A DNA stretch of 64,000 bases from Macrostomum hystrix (taxonomy: Eukaryota > Platyhelminthes > Macrostomidae). The DNA lies in assembly GCA_950097015.1 (NCBI GenBank), contig CATNEN010000001.1:6929501-6993500 (forward strand). Direction: 5' to 3'. The position numbers and the translations under genes were made by a program. This document shows, piece after piece, positions 18,981-30,928 of the stretch. The first letter of the stretch is position 1; each line of letters starts with the position of its first letter. Under the pieces are notes generated by a model. The model worked only from the letters and a program-made list of their open reading frames with translations. It was not told where the DNA came from and searched no databases.

Positions 18981-20224
18981 ACAGAAATAGTTAATGAATA
19001 CAATAATCGCAAAACACCCCTACCACGCTATTTTTCCGGCTTGGGAGATCGACCACGAGGGTATTTGAAATATTTACTTCACGATATCTGCCAAACCAAA
19101 TGACCGATTTTTGTGAAAGTCCACCATATAAATAATAAATTCCGCCCTTTTCGATAACTTTCAACAATGCCGTCCGATGTCAGAATCGTCGAGATATTCA
19201 ACGATTCTTGTCGAAGACCCTTGGTATTTTATTGAAAATAGGGAAAATGTTTGCCTTTTAATGGCGATTTGTTGAATATTTTGTTTATGAGATTCGAAAA
19301 AATGTGGGTTTTTGAAATACACTGTTTACTATATTATTAAATAGCAAATAATATTACTACTTATATTTGCAGGAGGGCTGCGGGCAATGTCAAATAATTG
19401 GTGACACTAGACCCGCAGCCAGCGAGGAGGCAATTCTGCCCATTTCGCTGACTTGTTGTAACACTCAAGGACTCGAAGGCTTAAATAACTTAATAAGAGT
19501 AGGTCGAAGAGTAAGGTTGGATTTGTGTAGAGGCGATGGACTGTCTAGTTATTCATTAAGATGTCGGTCATAACCTGCAAATTTATTTTGATTGCCTTGT
19601 CTTAGTAGAAAAGTCTTAATTAAGCGTCCAACACCACTGGCTAGGCCGTGGCGTGAAATACGCAGCGAATCCGATTTTAAATACAATTCGCGCAGATACA
19701 TGGAATATAGTAAGCGACAACCGGACTTTCAATAATTGCATGAAAATAATGAATAATATGTACTGTTATAGATTTTATATAGACAAAGATTATAAATACC
19801 CAAGATACGTCACTCAATGCAAAAATCTGGTTTTCGCTCTCATCACACACTTTATGCCATAGACATTTATACTGCTATGCACCATTTCATGAATCAATGC
19901 TGCTATTCTTATTGCCGGAATACTCATACGTGGTACATTGCACAAATAGATGAATTGAACTTCATAAATTTAAGTGAATTTATATCAAATTACGCATGTG
20001 CATAGGTTGTTGCTGGCGCTAGAACTATTTGGCCTGGCAATTTTATAAATAATAATCTTTATAAATAGGGTATTTATAATCTTTGAATATAGATAAATAG
20101 GAGACATTACACATAGACAAACATCACTAAGAGTACAAAAATGCAATTCACATAGAACTAAAAATTCCTAGACAAATAACGAAATAACGACAAACTATGA
20201 ATACGAAATAAATGACATCGTCAC
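18730..20224. other. AT-rich intergenic region
   Basis: Contains an AAATA-type microsatellite (about 18928-18977) and a SINE scrap near 18780. A short repeat at 19372-19450 is the inverted relative of 10860-10960, with a GGCTGCGGG/CCCGCAGCC stem. No gene is supported. Confidence 0.5.
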
Positions 20225-20325
20225 ATTGTGAGCACACACGCACTCAGACAATGCATGCTGACACACGCTCACATAGGTTTGTACATCTTTCCTGACTTTC
20301 TCATTGTCAGACAGTGTACATTCGC
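20225..20325 (-). mobile_element. SINE body fragment
   Basis: The reverse complement contains ACTGTCTGACAATGAGAAAG and matches the middle part of the SINE copies at 12590-12640 and 62690-62790. Confidence 0.5.
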
Positions 20326-21462
20326 ACCAATCTTAAAGCTAGGTTAGCCCTTAAGGGCGTAAATTGCACGAGATTTGCATTATTAGACAAATTACCAAGA
20401 ACAGTTTTTCGTTTGTAAGTTCGACTTAAGTAAGAGAACGCTTCGTATTTTTCTCTTGAATTTGAAAGCCATTTATTGAATTTAATAGCGATTTTCTCTC
20501 TACATTAATTCTGTTGTACTATTTTCTGTGCTATTTTATCAACATGTACTTTTCATTTATCGAGTTTAGAAACTCTCTTACTCTTATATCTAAGCTACAG
20601 CAAATGCCAAAAGTTTTGCTCTATACCGATTTAGAGACAGATTCAATGACAAAAAATCTGAGATTATATTATTTCACTTTGCTACATAACTTTTTAACCA
20701 TTTTTCATTCCATGCACTTCATATATAACATCAGTAAGACAGCTTTTGCATAATTTTGTCCATCCATTTTGTTTTAACTCCTTAACGGCTTTTGCATTTC
20801 AAGAAAAATACACAATAAATGCTTGATGCGTGTTAATGGACCATTTATTGCAGCAACTCTACTTATAGTAGAGTTTTTGTCCTAAATTTGTAAAAAAACA
20901 CTTTCCCCACGTAAACACATAACGATGTAGTGAATTTGTTAAATTTATTATTTTTTGTAATTGTATGTTTGGTTCGGATCGATGTAAATTTTCTTTCGAA
21001 ACTGCTGTGCACCTAATTTTTTCAACATTTTTGCATGCATCAACATACTTTTTTCAGTTTTTCACATTTCTCATGTGTATCAAATTTATTCTTAACGTAT
21101 ATTCCCAATTTTGCAATATTTTATCGAATAGAAGTTTTAAAATATTTTTTATAGTTTGTGTTCTTGGTGTTTTGTTAATTGCCACTTACTACTTAAAAGT
21201 AATAGGGTGTATAACCTCACACACCTCACCAAAGTAGTTGCTTTTGCTACAATTTTGCAAGTATAATTCCCGTTCGATGGAAAATGTCAACAGTGTGTGA
21301 AGAATTAAAGTTTTAATTTGATGTGCAACTGAAACTTTAAATTTCATTCGATTCATTAAATTCTGTCCAACTGGAAGCAGATTCTTCATGATGATCAAGC
21401 TCAACTTGCCAGCCAAGAGTAATGTTAACAATAATTGACAACACTTGCCCCAATTTTAATCG
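20326..21462. other. AT-rich intergenic region, no gene seen
   Basis: Only short frames without family features. One (20965-21237) has a hydrophobic C-terminal run but no other support. Confidence 0.4.
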
Positions 21463-21615
21463 ATGCTGGTACCCATTTAATAGCTGGATGAACTGGAGCA
21501 ACGCAAAGTTAAGTGTCTTGCTAAAGCGCAAACTTTTTCAGTTGAGTCGGGAATCGAACCCCCGACCTTCAATTCCTGAGTCCGATGCCGTTTCGGTGGG
21601 TCAATTTTAATCGAT
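21463..21615 (-). mobile_element. SINE fragment (head 2 and body)
   Basis: The complement of box B (GGAATCGAACCCCCGACC, 21551-21568) and of GGTACCCATTTAA show a minus-strand copy without the 3' segment. Confidence 0.65.
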
Positions 21616-21674
21616 GTAAAAACTTTTTTCTCGATTATACAATTTCAAGTCTTTGCATGAGCTCTTTATTAAGA

Positions 21675-21950
21675 AATAAATAATAATAATAATAATAATT
21701 GATTACACCTGCCCTAATTGGGTCAGATGTGCAGCCGACAGCACAGCCGCAGCTATTGCGCGGCGCATCTGAAGGCTGCGTACAGTCCATGGACTGGGGG
21801 GACGCCACATCCACCTTCAATTATCCCAGCCAATGCTGGTACCCATTTAACAGCTGGGTGAACTGAAGCACTGCTGAGTCAAGTGTCTTGCTAAAGGACA
21901 CAAATTGTTCTAGTGGATTCGGGAATCGAACCCCCGACCTTGAAGTCGGA
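21675..21950 (-). mobile_element. SINE, 3' tail to head 2
   Basis: It starts with the complement of an ATT-repeat tail (AATAATAATAATAATAATT). It continues through the complement of the GTCCATGGACTG region to the box B complement GGAATCGAACCCCCGACC. It lacks head 1. Confidence 0.8.
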
Positions 21951-22450
21951 ATTAATGAATAAAACTACTTCCCTTAATTGTTAAATGAGTAAAATGACAT
22001 CAAAGAAAAGGCTTTGCTTGTTTATGACCTATTCCTTTTTGTTTGGGTTTATTATCATGCTAATTAAAATCGATCGTTAAATCTATCTTAAAAATTTAGA
22101 GGTGGGTTGTAGCCATTTTACAATATGAGGTGAAAGTTTATCGGAAGCAGTGAATCTAATGAAGATTAAAATACTATATAAAAATGACAATAAATCACTT
22201 GGGTAGGAAATTCCAGTACAGACTTATTTTACTTTTCCGAAGCCACAAAAATATTCGCTTTGAGCGAAAAGTTAACAATTGAGGTAATTAAGACACGTTT
22301 GAAACGTACCTAACTTTGATTTACAATTAGAAATTTGGCCATTAAAACAAAATTTCAAAAAACTTCAGCAGCACTGTATAACAAAAATAGTTAATTTGAG
22401 ACGACAATACGCAGCAAAAGTGTCAAAGTTTCATATTGCACAAAACTGTG

Positions 22451-23551
22451 TTAACAACTGGTGGCGAGTTCGGCCCAGAGAGAATTCAGGCACACATTGT
22501 CGGGCAGCTCGCCGACGACAAACAGGCAGAGGGTGATGCGCAGTACCAGCTTGCGTCCGTAGCAGTCCAAGAACGCTGGCAGTCGGTTGGGTTGGAAATA
22601 TTTTCTGCGCACACTTCCTGACCTGCGCTTTTTATAGCTGTCCAGAAGCTCCCACGCTTTGCAGTCTTTCCAGTCGGGGAAGAGGATGAAGAACCAGAAT
22701 TGTCCCGGCTCAGTGTCCTCCAGCAGTTCGACTACCCGCTTGACCGTGGCCTCGAGCACTGGCTCCGAGTGGGGCGGGTTCAGCAACCAACCACCCGGGT
22801 GCGCCTTCAAGTCGACTTTGAAGAAGCTGCCCAGACTGCCGTAGACGGCGTCCGTGTCTGGAAACAGACTGCAGAACTTCGAGTCCGGCCTGTCGCGCAT
22901 GCGCAAGTTAAGCGGCGACGAGAAGCCCTCGTACCTGACGCCGCCGAAGTTGTACAGCGCGTCAAACACAGCGGGGCCAGGACTAGACTCGCAGCCGGCA
23001 AAGTCGTTCAGATTGTGGTAGCGCAGGCAAACTAGCGCAGCGCTCAGCTCGCCGCACATTTGCACCAGTCTCGTGACTTGTTTGGAATGTGGCGTTTGGA
23101 ACTTGCCCACAATGAGCCGGCAGTGGCCTTTTTTCTCTGTGTAGATTACCTGACGCTTGTTCGCCAAAGAATTCTCCAAAATTTGGCTTTCTTGCAGTTG
23201 AAGAAACTGACTGATCTTCTCCTGCAGAGATTCAGCAAACTCTGCAGCTTCATCGTCGGTCATTTCAGGAAAGCTGTACCGGTAATAGTTCACGAATTCT
23301 GTCTTGCTTCTGTCGCCTAGAGCACGCGGCATTAGTGGGTATTGGTCGTCAAGTTGTTCCGGGTCCATGACCTGGATTGTCACAAGCCATCTCGCAAACT
23401 GGCTCTTCGCTTTGTTCCACGGATTTCTATGCGGCGCCGGCCGAAACGCTGACGTCCTCTGCTTGAGCCATTTTTTTAGCTCTTCGAATGCCTCGAACTG
23501 GCTGTACTCGCGCTGAAGCTTGGCTTGCACAATGTCCTCTTCTGATGCCAT
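22451..23551 (-). CDS. PCIF1-like methyltransferase-domain protein, single exon
   Basis: Intact 366-residue frame without introns, starting ATG GCA TCA at 23551. Residues ~195-300 resemble the catalytic region of PCIF1 (cap-proximal m6Am methyltransferase): FDALYNFGGVRYEGFSSPLN, then FCSLFPDTDAVYGSLGSFF, then WLLNPPH (N at residue 258), then a helix and FWFFILFPDWKD. PCIF1 has the same order, with NPPF as the catalytic motif; here the fourth residue is His. No WW domain is present. The N-terminal 150 residues are helical and charged (AEFAESLQEKISQFLQLQES). If active, it would methylate adenine in RNA using SAM; that activity is inference. Lack of introns could mean a retrocopy or a lineage-specific family. 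The codon use is normal and nothing is broken. Confidence 0.62.
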   Translation of the reverse strand: MASEEDIVQAKLQREYSQFEAFEELKKWLKQRTSAFRPAPHRNPWNKAKSQFARWLVTIQVMDPEQLDDQYPLMPRALGDRSKTEFVNYYRYSFPEMTDDEAAEFAESLQEKISQFLQLQESQILENSLANKRQVIYTEKKGHCRLIVGKFQTPHSKQVTRLVQMCGELSAALVCLRYHNLNDFAGCESSPGPAVFDALYNFGGVRYEGFSSPLNLRMRDRPDSKFCSLFPDTDAVYGSLGSFFKVDLKAHPGGWLLNPPHSEPVLEATVKRVVELLEDTEPGQFWFFILFPDWKDCKAWELLDSYKKRRSGSVRRKYFQPNRLPAFLDCYGRKLVLRITLCLFVVGELPDNVCLNSLWAELATSC

Positions 23552-23663
23552 GCTTTTGGCTTTGAAATACTAAATAACTTTCAACTATTATAAACTTGCG
23601 AATCTGAAGTTTGCAATTCTAAATAAAGCTTCCAAGCTTAAAAACTATATTTATACTTTTATA

Positions 23664-23740
23664 TTGTTCTCGTTTTTCGTTTTTCGTTTTTCGTTTTTCG
23701 TTTTTCGTTTTTGGATTTTCGTTTTTCGTTTTTCTTTCAG
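23664..23740. repeat. GTTTTTC heptamer microsatellite
   Basis: About nine copies of a 7-bp GTTTTTC unit with one interruption, upstream of the PCIF1-like gene. Confidence 0.9.
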
Positions 23741-24016
23741 ATAACTTTTCTATTTTGAGCGTGCCACTGCCGAAGATGGCGTATATTAATCAAATGATTG
23801 ACTTATTGATTGTGTCCTATGCAGTGTTAGATCTGAAATCTGTTAGATTTGCGACAGTGGATTCCTAACTTAACCAAGAAAATTGTAGCAGTCTAAATTC
23901 CAGACAGATAATACATTTTAAGGGCTATTTTTAGAATAACCTAAGTGGGTTTACGCCTTCTGTAATTTGAAGGCTAAAGCTGTAGTCTCCTGTTTATTTT
24001 CAATATATCTTCGTCT

Positions 24017-24053
24017 TCTATATATATAAAAGTGAAAACTCTGTCTGTCTGTC

Positions 24054-24092
<39 letters not shown>

Positions 24093-26459
24093 AACCTTTT
24101 GTCTTTATAGACGCCGAAACCGCTCAACCAAATCGCACCAAACTTTGCACATACCTAAAACCACCTACGCTGAGTGCAATAGGCTACTCAAATTCCCGAA
24201 AAATCATTTCCTTCCTGCTCAAAAGTGCAAAAAACTGCTCAAAAATCGTCAAAAAATCACTCAATTCGACATATCGTCGCCCCACTTTGTCAGATTTTCT
24301 CCAAATTTGATCCACTTACACTTTACATGTTTTCCAACAATGCTGTCAATTTTGAACATCTCTACTCAATCCAGAGCAAAGCTGCATCATCTCAAAGTGA
24401 GTCACTTTTTGTTTTCCGAGGACAGCCACCCCAACTCCCCTCCGCCACTCTGCGGGCCAAATTTTAATACAGCCACCCCCTCCCTTCCCCGGGCGCCGAA
24501 GCCCCAGACTGTACATTGCATTTCAAGCCGTGAATGTACACAGCCCAAACCCCTAGACTGTCTACTGGCCCCCAAGCAGCACTGAGACTGAGTGCGGTGA
24601 GTGCGGTGGCGTCCCAGTGCGCAGGGCTCTCCGGTCAATATTTCTCTCCAGCCAGCCTGGGATAGAAGAAAGAGAGAGGCTGGCGTACAGTGCTTTGCTA
24701 AAATACAAGACGGTTATCCGCTGTATCGACGGAGATCACGTGAGGATGGCGGCTTTACCACTCGCATTATTCTATGCAGCCATGGGAATGAAGAGATCGA
24801 TCTGGACAACAGATGGGTCGTTCCCTACTGCCCGCTACTGTCCAAGGTGTTCAATCCACACATCAACGTTGAGTACTGCAACTCTGTTAAATCAATCAAG
24901 TACATTTGCAAGTACGTGAACAAGGGTAGCGACCAAGCAGTGTTCAACATTGAGGGACCTGGAGGCATAGTAAACGAATTTGACGAAGTCAATCGCTTCA
25001 AGAGCGGAAGGTATCAGCTCTAACGAGGCAATGTGGCGAATCTTCGGATTCTCTATTCATGAACGCCACCCAACTGTCATGCACCTCAGTGTGCACCTGG
25101 AAAACGGTCAGAGAGTATACTTTACGGAGGAGAACATCCAGCAGCGTGCTCAAAGGCCACAGGACACTACTCTTACTGCTTTCTTCAAGTTGTGCGCTGA
25201 AGACCCCTTTGCCAGGACTTTGCTGTACCACCAGGTGCCTGCCTATTACACATGGAACGCCTCTTCGAAAGGATGGAAGCGGCGGGTTCAAGGCGCTGCA
25301 GTTCCAGGCCATCCTGAAATACGACAGACTGATGCATTAGCCAGAGTACACGGTGCACCCAAACCACAGTGAATGCTACTACCTGCTACACACCGTGATT
25401 GGTCCGACGTCATTTAGACACATTAGAACGGTGGAAGGCCATACCTGCCAAACTTTTCATGAAGCATGTCAGCGACTGGGACTGCTGGAAGAGCTGGATG
25501 ACCAGGAGCAGCTGGGACAGTTCATAGAGGAGAATGAGCCCCGACTCATGCCTGAGCAGCTAGAGGCGTACCGCGAGCTATTGCGCAGAGTCAACAACAA
25601 CGTTGGTGGCATGGTTTTTCTTGATGCTCCAGGTGGCACAGGAAAAAAATTTCTAATCAACCTCCTTCTGGCAAAGGTCAGGCAACGAGGCGACGTTGCC
25701 ATTGCTGTAGCTTCCTCTGGAATTACAGCCACCTTGCTGCCAGGCGGTCGCACTGCCCACTCAGCACTGAAGTTGCCGCTTGATCTGTCTTGAGCGGAGA
25801 ATCCGCTGTGCAACATCAAGAAAAACACAGGCACTGCCAGAGTGCTTCAGGCTTGCAAGCTTATCGTCTGGGATGAGTGTACCATGTCCCACAAACTGGC
25901 ATTTGAAGCACTCAACTTAACTTTGAAAGACCTGCGCAATAGCAATCAACTGATGGGTGGTGTCACTCTGCTGCTGTCTGGAGACTTTAGACAGACGCTG
26001 CCTGTGATTCCGCGAGGCACTCCTGCTGATGAGATTAATGCTTTCCTAAAATCATCTCACCTGTGGCCATCGGTTGTGAAGTTGCACCTACGAACAAACA
26101 TGAGAGCTACAATTCAAGGAGACGAAACAGCTCATGAGTTCTCTGCCAATCTATTGCGAATCGGCAATGGTCTGCTGGAGATTAGCACAGAGAATGGGCA
26201 GTCATCGATCGCTACAATCGGAACCATTGTGCAGTCAGTGCAGGAGCTCAAGGCAAAAGTTTACCCGAACCTGATGGTTCGATATGCTGACGTTGACTGG
26301 CTGTCAGAGCCAGTACGCCCTTAAACAAACTCTTCACTTTTCATTCATGCAGTAAATAAATAAATGGTGACCTTCACTATAAAGTTAATACAGAGACGTG
26401 AATTGCTTACTGCTTTGCTTTAAATTTCTGCCCCAAAAACAACGGGCAAAAAAAGCTAG
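24017..26459 (+). mobile_element. Helitron copy 1, internally deleted
   Basis: The 5' end is TCTATATATATAAAAGTG followed by a GT-rich microsatellite and the leader ACCAAACTTTGCACA, typical of animal Helitrons. The 3' end is a short hairpin (TGCCC at 26429-26433 pairing with GGGCA at 26444-26448), then GCTAG. Coding remnants include the end of the Rep domain and the first part of the helicase. The 3' half of the helicase is missing. Confidence 0.85.
24660..26324 (+). pseudogene. Helitron Rep/helicase remnant of copy 1
   Basis: Pieces lie in three frames. Rep end: HINVEYCNSVKSIKYICKYVNKG (about 24860-24930) includes the two-tyrosine-like YICKY motif. A linker follows. The Pif1-like helicase has Walker A APGGTGKKF near 25630 (Lys where GKT is expected), IVWDECTMSH (motif II) near 25865 and SGDFRQTLPVI (motif III) near 25980. 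It stops at WLSEPVRP, where the internal deletion joins the 3' end. Frameshifts and a stop near 25020 and 25790 make it non-functional. Confidence 0.8.
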
Positions 26460-27107
26460 TCTATATATATAAAAGTGAAAACTCTGTCTGTGTGTGTGTG
26501 TGTCTGTCTGTGTGTGTGCAACCTTTTGTCTTTATAGACGCCGAAACCGCTCAACCAAATCGCACCAAACTTTGCACATACCTAAAACCACCTACGCTGA
26601 GTGCAATAGGCTACTCAAATTCCCGAAAAATCATTTCCTTCCTGCTCAAAAGTGCAAAAAACTGCTCAAAAATCGTCAAAAAATCACTCAATTCGACATA
26701 TCGTCGCCCCACTTTGTCAGATTTTCTCCAAATTTGATCCACTTACACTTTACATGTTTTCCGACAATGCTGACAATTTTGAACATCTCTACTCAATCCA
26801 GAGCAAAGCTGCATCATCTCAAAGTGAGTCACTTTTTGTTTTCCGAGGACAGCCACCCCAACTCCCCTCCGCCACTCTGCGGGCCAAATTTTATTACAGC
26901 CACCCCCTCCCTTCCCCGGGCGCCGAAGCCCCAGACTGTACATTGTATTTCAAGCCGTGAATGTGCACAGCCCAAACCCCTAGACTGTCTACTGGCCCCC
27001 AAGCAGCACTGAGACTGAGTGCGGTGAGTGCGGTGGCGTCCCAGTGCGCAGGGCGATATTTCTCTCCAGCCAGCCTGGGATAGAAGAGAGAGGCTGGCGA
27101 TCAACTG

Positions 27108-28064
27108 ATGGGTGGTGTCACTCTGCTGCTGTCTGGAGACTTTAGACAGACGCTGCCTGTGATTCCGCGTGGCACTCCTGCTGATGAGATTAATGCTTGC
27201 CTAAAATCATCTCACCTGTGGCCATCGGTTGTGAAGTTGCACCTACGAACAAACATGAGAGCTACAATTCAAGGAGACGAAACAGCTCATGAGTTCTCTG
27301 CCAATCTATTGCGAATCGGCAATGGTCTGCTGGAGATTAGCACCGAGGATGGGCAGTCATCGATCGCTACAATCGGAACCATTGTGCAGTCAGTGCAGGA
27401 GCTCAAGGCAAAAGTTTACCCGAACCTGATGGTTCGATATGCTGACGTTGACTGGCTGTCAGAGAGGGCAATTCTGTGTCCTAGAAATGATGCCGCCAAC
27501 GAAATTAACTACCAACTGCTTCAGGAGTTGCCAGGTGCAGTTTTCACCTACAAGTCAATTGATACAACGTTGACTGATGACACCGCTGTGGAGTATCCTG
27601 TTGAGTTTCTGAACTCTCTAGATCCTCCTGGAACTCCATCGCACAACTTGCAGCTGAAAGTTGGGGCACCAATTATGCTCCTCCGCAACCTGAATGCGCC
27701 AAGGCTGTGTAACGGCACCCGACTGATAGTCAGGCGGCTCTTCCCACACGTGATTGAGGCCACGATAATGACTGGATCTGGCAGAGGAGAGTCTGTGTTC
27801 ATTCCCCGGATTCCAATTATCCCCACGGACCTGCCATTTCAGTTCAAGCGACTGCAGTTCCCTGTGAGAGTGTGCTTTGCGATGACTATTAACAAGGCTC
27901 AGGGACAGTCGCTGAAGGTGGCTGGCATCAACCTGGAGACTCCTTGCTTCTCGCATGGGCAGCTTTATGTCGCCTGCTCCCGTGTTGGAACTCCAGCTGG
28001 CCTATTCATTTTCGCACCAAGGGGAAGAACGAAGAATGTGGTGTATCCCCAGGCCTTGAGTTGA
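27108..28064 (+). pseudogene. Helitron helicase C-terminal fragment, copy 2
   Basis: Open frame of 318 residues beginning MGGVTLLLSGDFRQTLPVIP (motif III). It continues through RAILCPRNDAANEIN, LKVGAPIMLLRNLN, FAMTINKAQGQSL (motif V-like) and LYVACSRVG (motif VI). It lacks Walker A and B, so it cannot be an active helicase, although the frame is intact. Confidence 0.8.
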
Positions 28065-28216
28065 CTCGCAAGCAATTAATAGAAAAGTAGTCACGAATTG
28101 ACCTTGACCTGTCTAACTCTGAACTCTGAAACAGTTTAATTTTGTTTCTTTGACATTGTTATTGTTATGCCATGGCTATTTTCCTTATGTATACGCGTGT
28201 ACATGCATACTGTATA

Positions 28217-28456
28217 CAGAGGCAGATTTAGGGGGGGGGCGGGGGGGCAGTCGCCCCCCTAAATTTTAATCATGGGAATAAGATGCCCCCACCAGCCGCT
28301 GGCGCACCTTTTTCAGCCGCTGGCTCCCGTTTTTCAGCCGCTGGCGCCCTTTCTTGGCTCCTGGCGCCCTTTTTCGGCCGCTGGCACCCCCTCTGTGATT
28401 CTCATGGCGCTCCCCTGACAGACCGCCCCAAAACAAAATTCCTGGATCTGCCACTG
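28217..28456. mobile_element. hAT-like MITE inside Helitron copy 2
   Basis: Terminal inverted repeats CAGAGGCAGATTTAG at the left and CTGGATCTGCCACTG at the right, flanked by a perfect 8-bp duplication ACTGTATA (28209-28216 and 28457-28464). The inside has a G-run and tandem GCCGCTGGCGCCC units. Short TIRs starting CAG and an 8-bp duplication are hAT hallmarks. Confidence 0.8.
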
Positions 28457-29255
28457 ACTGTATAGAGGAGTGGCTAAGAGACATGTTTCTAAAGAAGTAA
28501 TCAAGAGGGGGCTGTTTGGACAAACTTTTCACTTATTTTTTACTTAAAACGCCCTTAAACAAACTCTTCACTTTTCATTAATGCAGTAAATAAATAAATG
28601 GTGACCTTCACTATAAAGTTAATACAGAGACGTGAATTGCTTACTGCTTTGCTTTAAATTTCTGCCCCAAAAACAACGGGCAAAAAAAGCTAGTATCTAT
28701 ATATATAAAAGTGAAAACTCTGTCTGTCTGTCTGTCTGTCTGTGTGCAACCTTTTGTCTTTATAGACGCCGAAACCGCTCAACCAAATCGCACCAAACTT
28801 TGCACATACCTAAAACCACCTACGCTGAGTGCAATAGGCTACTCAAATTCCCGAAAAATCATTTCCTTCCTGCTCAAAAGTGCAAAAAACTGCTCAAAAA
28901 TCGTCAAAAAATCACTCAATTTGACATATCGTCGCCCCACTTTGTCAGATTTTCTCCAAATTTGATCCACTTACACTTTACATGTTTTCCAACAATGCTG
29001 TCAATTTTGAACATCTCTACTCAATCCAGAGCAAAGCTGCATCATCTCAAAGTGAGTCACTTTTTGTTTTCCGAGGACAGCCACCCCAACTCCCCTCCGC
29101 CACTCTGCGGGCCAAATTTTATTACAGCCACCCCCTCCCTTCCCCGGGCGCCGAAGCCCCAGACTGTACATTGTATTTCAAGCCGTGAATGTACACAGCC
29201 CAAACCCCTAGATTGTCTACTGGCCCCCAAGCAGCACTGAGACTGAGTGCGGTGA

Positions 29256-30296
29256 GTGCGGTGGCGTCCCAGTGCGCAGGGCGATATTTCTCTCCAGCCA
29301 GCCTGGGATAGAAGAAAGAGAGAGGCTGGCGATCAACTGATGGGTGGTGTCACTCTGCTGCTGTCTGGAGACTTTAGACAGACGCTGCCTGTGATTCCGC
29401 GTGGCACTCCTGCTGATGAGATTAATGCTTGCCTAAAATCATCTCACCTGTGGCCATCGGTTGTGAAGTTGCACCTACGAACAAACATGAGAGCTACAAT
29501 TCAAGGAGACGAAACAGCTCATGAGTTCTCTGCCAATCTATTGCGAATCGGCAATGGTCTGCTGGAGATTAGCACCGAGGATGGGCAGTCATCGATCGCT
29601 ACAATCGGAACCATTGTGCAGTCAGTGCAGGAGCTCAAGGCAAAAGTTTACCCGAACCTGATGGTTCGATATGCTGACGTTGACTGGCTGTCAGAGAGGG
29701 CAATTCTGTGTCCTAGAAATGATGCCGCCAACGAAATTAACTACCAACTGCTTCAGGAGTTGCCAGGTGCAGTTTTCACCTACAAGTCAATTGATACAAC
29801 GTTGACTGATGACACCGCTGTGGAGTATCCTGTTGAGTTTCTGAACTCTCTAGATCCTCCTGGAACTCCATCGCACAACTTGCAGCTGAAAGTTGGGGCA
29901 CCAATTATGCTCCTCCGCAACCTGAATGCGCCAAGGCTGTGTAACGGCACCAGACTGATAGTCAGGCGGCTCTTCCCACACGTGATTGAGGCCACGATAA
30001 TGACTGGATCTGGCAGAGGAGAGTCTGTGTTCGTTCCCCGGATTCCAATTATCCCCACGGACCTGCCATTTCAGTTCAAGCGACTGCAGTTCCCTGTGAG
30101 AGTGTGCTTTGCGATGACTATTAACAAGGCTCAGGGACAGTCGCTGAAGGTAGCTGGCATCAACCTGGAGACTCCTTGCTTCTCGCATGGGCAGCTTTAT
30201 GTCGCCTGCTCCCGTGTTGGAACTCCAGCTGGCCTATTCATTTTCGCACCAAGGGGAAGAACGAAGAATGTGGTGTATCCCCAGGCCTTGAGGTGA
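29256..30296 (+). pseudogene. Helitron helicase fragment fused in frame to leader sequence, copy 3
   Basis: 346-residue open frame. The first 28 residues (MRWRPSAQGDISLQPAWDRR...) come from the Helitron leader and the rest is helicase from motif III to the end. Walker A and B are absent. It is open only because the leader happens to be in frame here; copy 2, with 2 bp fewer in GAAAGAGAG, is not fused this way. Confidence 0.7.
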
Positions 30297-30448
30297 CTCG
30301 CAAGCAATTAATAGAAAAGTAGTCACGAATTGACCTTGACCTGTCTAACTCTGAACTCTGAAACAGTTTAATTTTGTTTCTTTGACATTGTTATTGTTAT
30401 GCCATGGCTATTTTCCTTATGTATACGCGTGTACATGCATACTGTATA

Positions 30449-30691
30449 CAGAGGCAGATTTAGGGGGGAGGGGTGGGGGGGCAGTCGCCCCCCTCAATTT
30501 TAATCATGGAAATAAGATGCCCCTTTTCGGCCGCTGGCGCCCCTTTTTCAGCCGCTGGCTCCCGTTTTTCAGCCGCTGGCGCCCTTTCTTGGCTCCTGGC
30601 GCCCTTTTTCGGCCGCTGGCACCCACTCTGTGATTCTCATGGCGCTCCCCTGACAGACCGCCCCAAAACAAAATTCCTGGATCTGCCACTG
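30449..30691. mobile_element. hAT-like MITE inside Helitron copy 3
   Basis: Same position and same ACTGTATA duplication (30441-30448 and 30692-30699) as in copy 2, so it was inherited by Helitron copying and not inserted independently. Confidence 0.78.
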
Positions 30692-30928
30692 ACTGTATAG
30701 AGGAGTGGCTAAGAGACATGTTTCTAAAGAAGTAATCAAGAGGGGGCTGTTTGGACAAACTTTTCACTTATTTTTTACTTAAAACGCCCTTAAACAAACT
30801 CTTCACTTTTCATTAATGCAGTAAATGAATATATGGTGACCTTCACTATAAAGTTAATACAGAGACGTGAATTGCTTACTGCTTTGCTTTAAATTTCTGC
30901 CCCAGAAACAACGGGCAAAAAAAGCTAG

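Larger units (their letters stand above)
26460..28693 (+). mobile_element. Helitron copy 2, deletion derivative, abutting copy 1
   Basis: Its TC start follows the CTAG end of copy 1 with no bases between. The leader is almost identical to copy 1. The Rep and N-terminal helicase are deleted, joining the leader (GAGAGGCTGGC) to the helicase at CTGATGGGTGG. The 3' part contains an hAT-like MITE and the terminal hairpin before GCTAG (28689-28693). Confidence 0.85.
28696..30928 (+). mobile_element. Helitron copy 3, near-identical sister of copy 2
   Basis: Separated from copy 2 by the two bases TA. It has the same internal deletion junction as copy 2 and differs by scattered substitutions, so copies 2 and 3 descend from one deleted derivative. 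It ends with the hairpin and GCTAG. Confidence 0.85.

Noticed and set aside
24061-24585. A frame of about 170 residues at the 5' end of each Helitron copy
   Set aside because: It is present in all copies but begins in a variable GT microsatellite and has no helicase or Rep features. Conservation follows from common descent of the leader DNA.
28266-28532. Minus-strand frame with VADPGILFWGG in the Helitron 3' region (and copies at 30504 and 33845)
   Set aside because: It is a translation of hAT-type MITE ends, which produce this peptide-like string by chance.
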